NCBI GenBank assembly: GCA_030621105.1
Contig: JAUXIH010000039.1
Location: forward strand, 1-8,114
Length of the DNA stretch: 8,114 nucleotides
Source of the DNA: Dehalococcoidia bacterium
Lineage (GTDB): Bacteria > Chloroflexota > Dehalococcoidia > GIF9 > AB-539-J10
Reading direction: 5' to 3'
The position numbers and the translations under genes were made by a program. Below, one piece after another: positions 6,757 to 8,114 of the stretch. The notes below the pieces were generated by a model, which worked only from the letters and a program-made list of their open reading frames with translations, was not told where the DNA came from and ran no database searches. Every line of letters starts with the position of its first letter. Within the stretch, counting starts at the first letter, position 1.

Positions 6757-7011
6757 CTACTGAATAACTTTATATATAATATCGCCTTTCCGGACTCGAT
6801 CGGGAACTTTAATGCCGACGATATCATCAGCTTTTGCCTTTGTAATTTTGGCGTGTTCTATTTGCAGTGATTCTACAATCATCTCAATGTCTGTAGTGTG
6901 TCCCTTTATGTGAATTTTATCCCCAACCTTTAATATATCAGTTAAATCAGCACCAGCAACCATTGGTTTGACAAAAAAATCTGTTACTTTAGCAATCGGT
7001 ATATCCGGCAT
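6757..7011 (-). CDS. EF-Tu domain-2-like small beta-barrel protein
   Basis: The 84 residues resemble a free-standing copy of the second domain of translation GTPases such as EF-Tu. The key stretch is LTDILKVGDKIHIKGHTTDIEMIVESLQIEH (23-53), then AKADDIVGIKV (59-69) and VRKGDIIYKV (73-82), which correspond to the barrel strands of that fold. There is no GTPase domain, so it cannot act as an elongation factor. Such proteins are often annotated 'translation elongation factor-like' and their role is unknown. ATG 7009-7011 is well supported by AAAGGAGG 10 bases upstream and by the -10 box at 7054-7059. The gene converges on ribH with a 12-base gap and is divergent from the gene pair starting at 7134. 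The family call is sure; the function is not known. Confidence 0.85.
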   Translation of the reverse strand: MPDIPIAKVTDFFVKPMVAGADLTDILKVGDKIHIKGHTTDIEMIVESLQIEHAKITKAKADDIVGIKVPDRVRKGDIIYKVIQ

Positions 7012-7021
7012 TACTATTTTT

Positions 7022-7029
7022 CCTCCTTT
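7022..7029 (-). promoter_or_regulatory. Ribosome binding site of the EF-Tu-like gene
   Basis: On the - strand this reads AAAGGAGG, ending 10 bases before the ATG at 7011. The strength and spacing fix the start codon. Confidence 0.65.
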
Positions 7030-7049
7030 CCTTAATTATGAATACCCTT

Positions 7050-7059
7050 TATAATTATA
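7050..7059. promoter_or_regulatory. Symmetric -10 element, candidate bidirectional promoter
   Basis: TATAATTATA is its own reverse complement, so a consensus TATAAT is read on the + strand (7050-7055) and on the - strand (7059-7054). It sits between the divergent genes at 7011 and 7134, the right place to serve both. The - strand transcript would start near 7047 and give a leader of about 36 bases; the + strand leader would be about 70 bases. No good -35 hexamer is visible on either strand. A separate TTGACT at 7083-7088 has no matching -10 at normal spacing. Confidence 0.45.
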
Positions 7060-7133
7060 CATCAAGGAGATAGTAATTATCGTTGACTACATTTATAACT
7101 GGACCGATGGCATACAGGAGGTAATATACAGAC

Positions 7134-7454
7134 ATGTCAATAGAAAAAGCGGAAGATTCTTATAGCTGGGAAAATGTACTTTCCTTTGATCGTCTAAAGA
7201 GGGCGGTATTGAATAGGGTTCTAGAAAGGCTGGATATGATGTTTCAGCAAGGTAAACCTGTAAATTCAGAGCAAATCAATGATGCCATTGGTGATGAATG
7301 GCAGAAAGTTAAACAGGCGGTCCGAATTTCACCTGCGGCAAGAGAGGCAGCTCATAGGCATATGGAGCATATCGTAATTGAGCAAGTGGACAAGCTAATC
7401 CAACAGGATAGAGAGGAATTAGAATCACTGGGAGTCGTAGAAAAGAGTTTGTAA
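7134..7454 (+). CDS. Hypothetical helical protein
   Basis: I do not recognise this 106-residue protein. It is charged and probably almost wholly helical, with no signal peptide, membrane segment or cysteine. A segment at about 15-65 (SFDRLKRAVLNRVLERLDMMFQQG, then VNSEQINDAIGDEW) looks like two or three short amphipathic helices with a helix-cap pattern. Residues 67-98 form another long helix rich in His, Glu and Gln. The ATG has AGGAGGT at 7116-7122, 11 bases upstream, so the start is firm. The stop is one base from the TTG of the next small gene, suggesting joint translation and perhaps a shared complex. Coding is likely from the strong ribosome site and clean frame; the function is unknown. 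Confidence 0.65.
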   Translation: MSIEKAEDSYSWENVLSFDRLKRAVLNRVLERLDMMFQQGKPVNSEQINDAIGDEWQKVKQAVRISPAAREAAHRHMEHIVIEQVDKLIQQDREELESLGVVEKSL

Positions 7455-7455
7455 A

Positions 7456-7692
7456 TTGGCTGCACATAGTGACACTAGTTTCGATTCAGAAGTTTCTGCT
7501 TTGAACATGGGGCAGATAGCTCAACATTTGAAACTCTTAGATGAACGGTTGGATAACATGGATTCTGTGATTACTTCCCTGGTAGAAAGAGTGATGGAAA
7601 AGCCAATAACACTAGAAGTTGTTTGTCCAAAATGTGGCCAATCCATACAAATGAGCATAACTAGTAGTGTACGATTACGGGGTAAAAATTAG
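7456..7692 (+). CDS. Hypothetical coiled-coil protein with one CxxC pair
   Basis: This 78-residue protein is of unknown function. A polar N-terminus is followed by a heptad-like segment (about 18-49, IAQHLKLLDERLDNMDSVITSLVERVMEK) that could form a short coiled coil. A beta-like tail then carries a single CPKCGQSI knuckle (Cys57 and Cys60). One knuckle gives only two zinc ligands, so a dimer would be needed to build a four-cysteine site, which fits the preceding coiled coil; this is inference. The TTG start lies one base after the stop of the upstream gene and lacks a close Shine-Dalgarno site, as expected for coupled translation. An internal ATG at 7507 (residue 18) would keep both features and is an alternative start. 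No clear terminator follows. Confidence 0.6.
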   Translation: MAAHSDTSFDSEVSALNMGQIAQHLKLLDERLDNMDSVITSLVERVMEKPITLEVVCPKCGQSIQMSITSSVRLRGKN

Positions 7693-7763
7693 ATTTTCCC
7701 CTTATATAATTGCTTAATCTTCTATAATCTACTTGGTATATACCGGATAACAGCCTGCTAGCC

Positions 7764-7862
7764 TCGAGTGTTAATGGTAAGGCATATTTAGTTCGTGTTG
7801 TTATCTCATTTGATTTACATAGACACCATGGGTATAATAAAAGTGTCGAGCAGAGATGGTAA
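7764..7862 (+). repeat. Spaced direct repeat TCGAG-N5-ATGGTAA flanking a promoter
   Basis: Two copies of TCGAG, five variable bases, ATGGTAA lie at 7764-7780 and 7846-7862, 82 bases apart, with all twelve fixed bases identical. The first is about 30 bases upstream of the -35 at 7810 and the second begins at the expected transcription start. That is where a repressor acting through DNA looping could bind, but no protein is known for this motif. The TCGAG of the second copy is also one arm of the hairpin at 7846-7882. Confidence 0.35.
7810..7838 (+). promoter_or_regulatory. Near-consensus sigma-70-type promoter
   Basis: TTGATT (7810-7815) and a perfect TATAAT (7833-7838) are separated by the optimal 17 bases. 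This is the best promoter match I found in the window. Transcription should begin near 7845, at the foot of the hairpin at 7846-7882. Confidence 0.6.
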
Positions 7863-7882
7863 TCAATAAGTAAAGTGCTCGA
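7846..7882 (+). other. 5' leader stem-loop directly before a ribosome binding site
   Basis: TCGAGCA (7846-7852) pairs perfectly with TGCTCGA (7876-7882) around a 23-base loop. It would begin at the expected 5' end of the transcript from the 7833 -10 box and end two bases before AAGGAGG (7884-7890). A 5' terminal stem with a free ribosome site behind it is a known arrangement for stabilising mRNA. The large loop could also bind a ligand or a second RNA. Confidence 0.45.
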
Positions 7883-7896
7883 TAAGGAGGAAGTGC

Positions 7897-7962
7897 ATGG
7901 CACGGAGACAAGCTATGTTAGGATTATGGTTTTTTCCCAGTATTGGCTCTCCGGCAGCATAG
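7897..7962 (+). CDS. Possible 21-residue small protein or leader peptide
   Basis: ATG 7897 is preceded by a perfect AAGGAGG (7884-7890) six bases upstream and by a near-consensus promoter. The frame nevertheless closes after MARRQAMLGLWFFPSIGSPAA at TAG 7960. The peptide has a basic N-terminus and a short hydrophobic centre (ALGLWFF-like), too short for a full membrane helix. It has no run of one amino acid that would mark a classical attenuation peptide. It could be a leader peptide for a gene beyond the window, a small hydrophobic peptide gene, or the start of a decayed gene. A T6 run (7930-7935) offers slippage, but the other frames also close within about 35 codons. The initiation signals are good; the product's existence is uncertain. 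Confidence 0.35.
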   Translation: MARRQAMLGLWFFPSIGSPAA

Positions 7963-7993
7963 GGGATAGAAGTAGGTGCTTGGAGTGCTGAGG

Positions 7994-8018
7994 AGAGCTT
8001 TGGGAGCTCCTGAGCTCT
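7994..8018 (+). terminator. Terminator-like hairpin after the small ORF
   Basis: AGAGCT (7994-7999) pairs with AGCTCT (8013-8018). A wobble pair and a short inner stem (GGG with TCC) extend it, with a three-base loop. A weak T-rich stretch (TTGTTAAT) follows. The inner GGAGC (8003-8007) could instead pair with GCTCC at 8028-8032, an alternative fold of the kind seen in attenuators. The T-run is short, so termination is uncertain. Confidence 0.35.
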
Positions 8019-8114
8019 TTGTTAATGGCTCCTGAGGATAGTAGGAGTAGGGATAAGTTTCCCAAATTACAGGGAAGAGTATAGGAGTAGAAGGTTTTGA
8101 GGGCAAGATTTAAG

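Larger units (their letters stand above)
7693..8114. other. Terminal stretch without a recognisable long gene
   Basis: No frame on either strand in these 422 bases gives a convincing protein longer than about 25 residues. The first 120 bases are AT-rich and hold stray TATAAT boxes (7705-7710 and 7723-7728, without good -35 partners) and a palindrome, GGTATATACC (7735-7744). The middle holds the promoter, hairpin and small ORF listed separately. From 7961 to 8110 the + strand is rich in purines, with the motif TAGGAGTAG at 8042-8050 and 8082-8090 and a variant TAGAAGTAG at 7967-7975. A 60-codon - strand frame here is rich in Pro, Ser and Tyr and looks like the shadow of that composition. The stretch could be a long leader of a gene beyond the window, a small-RNA locus or gene remnants. 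Confidence 0.55.

Noticed and set aside
7083..7088. TTGACT as the -35 box of the gene at 7134
   Set aside because: No reasonable -10 hexamer lies 16-18 bases downstream; the first AT-rich candidates fall too far away.
7661..7903. 80-codon - strand frame across the end of the CxxC gene and the following gap
   Set aside because: It overlaps the 3' end of a better supported gene, runs through the strong + strand promoter and hairpin, has no visible domain and lacks a ribosome site.
7930..7935. T6 run in the 21-codon ORF as a programmed frameshift site
   Set aside because: Both alternative frames after the run also close shortly (-1 frame within about 20 codons), so slippage would not yield a long protein.
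7924..8106. 60-codon - strand frame rich in Pro, Ser and Tyr
   Set aside because: It starts at TTG with a stop just upstream and has no ribosome site. Its composition is what a purine-rich opposite strand produces.
1..8114. CRISPR array, tRNA or rRNA genes, insertion sequence ends
   Set aside because: There are no regularly spaced repeats of array length, no cloverleaf or rRNA-like sequence, and no transposase motif or flanking inverted repeats.

Overview
The window looks like chromosomal DNA from a bacterium of moderate, slightly AT-rich composition. The gene content suggests Chloroflexota, class Dehalococcoidia or a relative. The evidence is a UPF0182 (COG1615) membrane protein, a stand-alone EF-Tu domain-2-like mini-protein, a two-cysteine-pair zinc-ribbon protein and a compact ribD-ribE-ribBA-ribH cluster. 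This placement is inferred from family knowledge, not from a marker gene.

Layout. Positions 1-75 hold the 3' end of a zinc-ribbon gene (+), followed by a strong hairpin terminator at 173-201. Positions 288-2948 (-) encode a seven-helix UPF0182 protein; its real start is probably a CTG at 3050 behind a perfect Shine-Dalgarno site. A divergent intergenic stretch (about 3051-3312) separates it from the riboflavin operon (+): ribD 3313-4419, ribE 4421-5050, ribBA 5066-6262 and ribH 6274-6744. Facing ribH, with only a 12-base gap, is a small EF-Tu-like gene at 6757-7011 (-). This is divergent from a pair of small uncharacterised genes at 7134-7454 and 7456-7692 (+), and a self-complementary -10 box lies between the two units. 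The last 422 bases have no recognisable long gene. They carry a near-consensus promoter, a 5' hairpin, a strong ribosome binding site, a 21-codon ORF and a terminator-like hairpin.

How the genes work together. The four rib genes encode all the dedicated enzymes from GTP and ribulose 5-phosphate to riboflavin. RibBA opens the GTP ring and makes the four-carbon unit, RibD deaminates and reduces the pyrimidine, RibH condenses the two branches to lumazine, and RibE dismutates lumazine to riboflavin. The pyrimidine phosphatase and the FMN/FAD-forming kinase are not in the window. The catalytic residues I could check are present in all four, so the pathway looks functional. No FMN riboswitch is visible upstream of ribD; the likely promoter lies so close to the gene that the leader would be only about 20 nucleotides.

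Most of the window is well-known housekeeping content. The parts most worth a second look are the 3' terminal cassette (7764-8024), the CTG start of the UPF0182 gene, the missing riboswitch and the symmetric -10 box.
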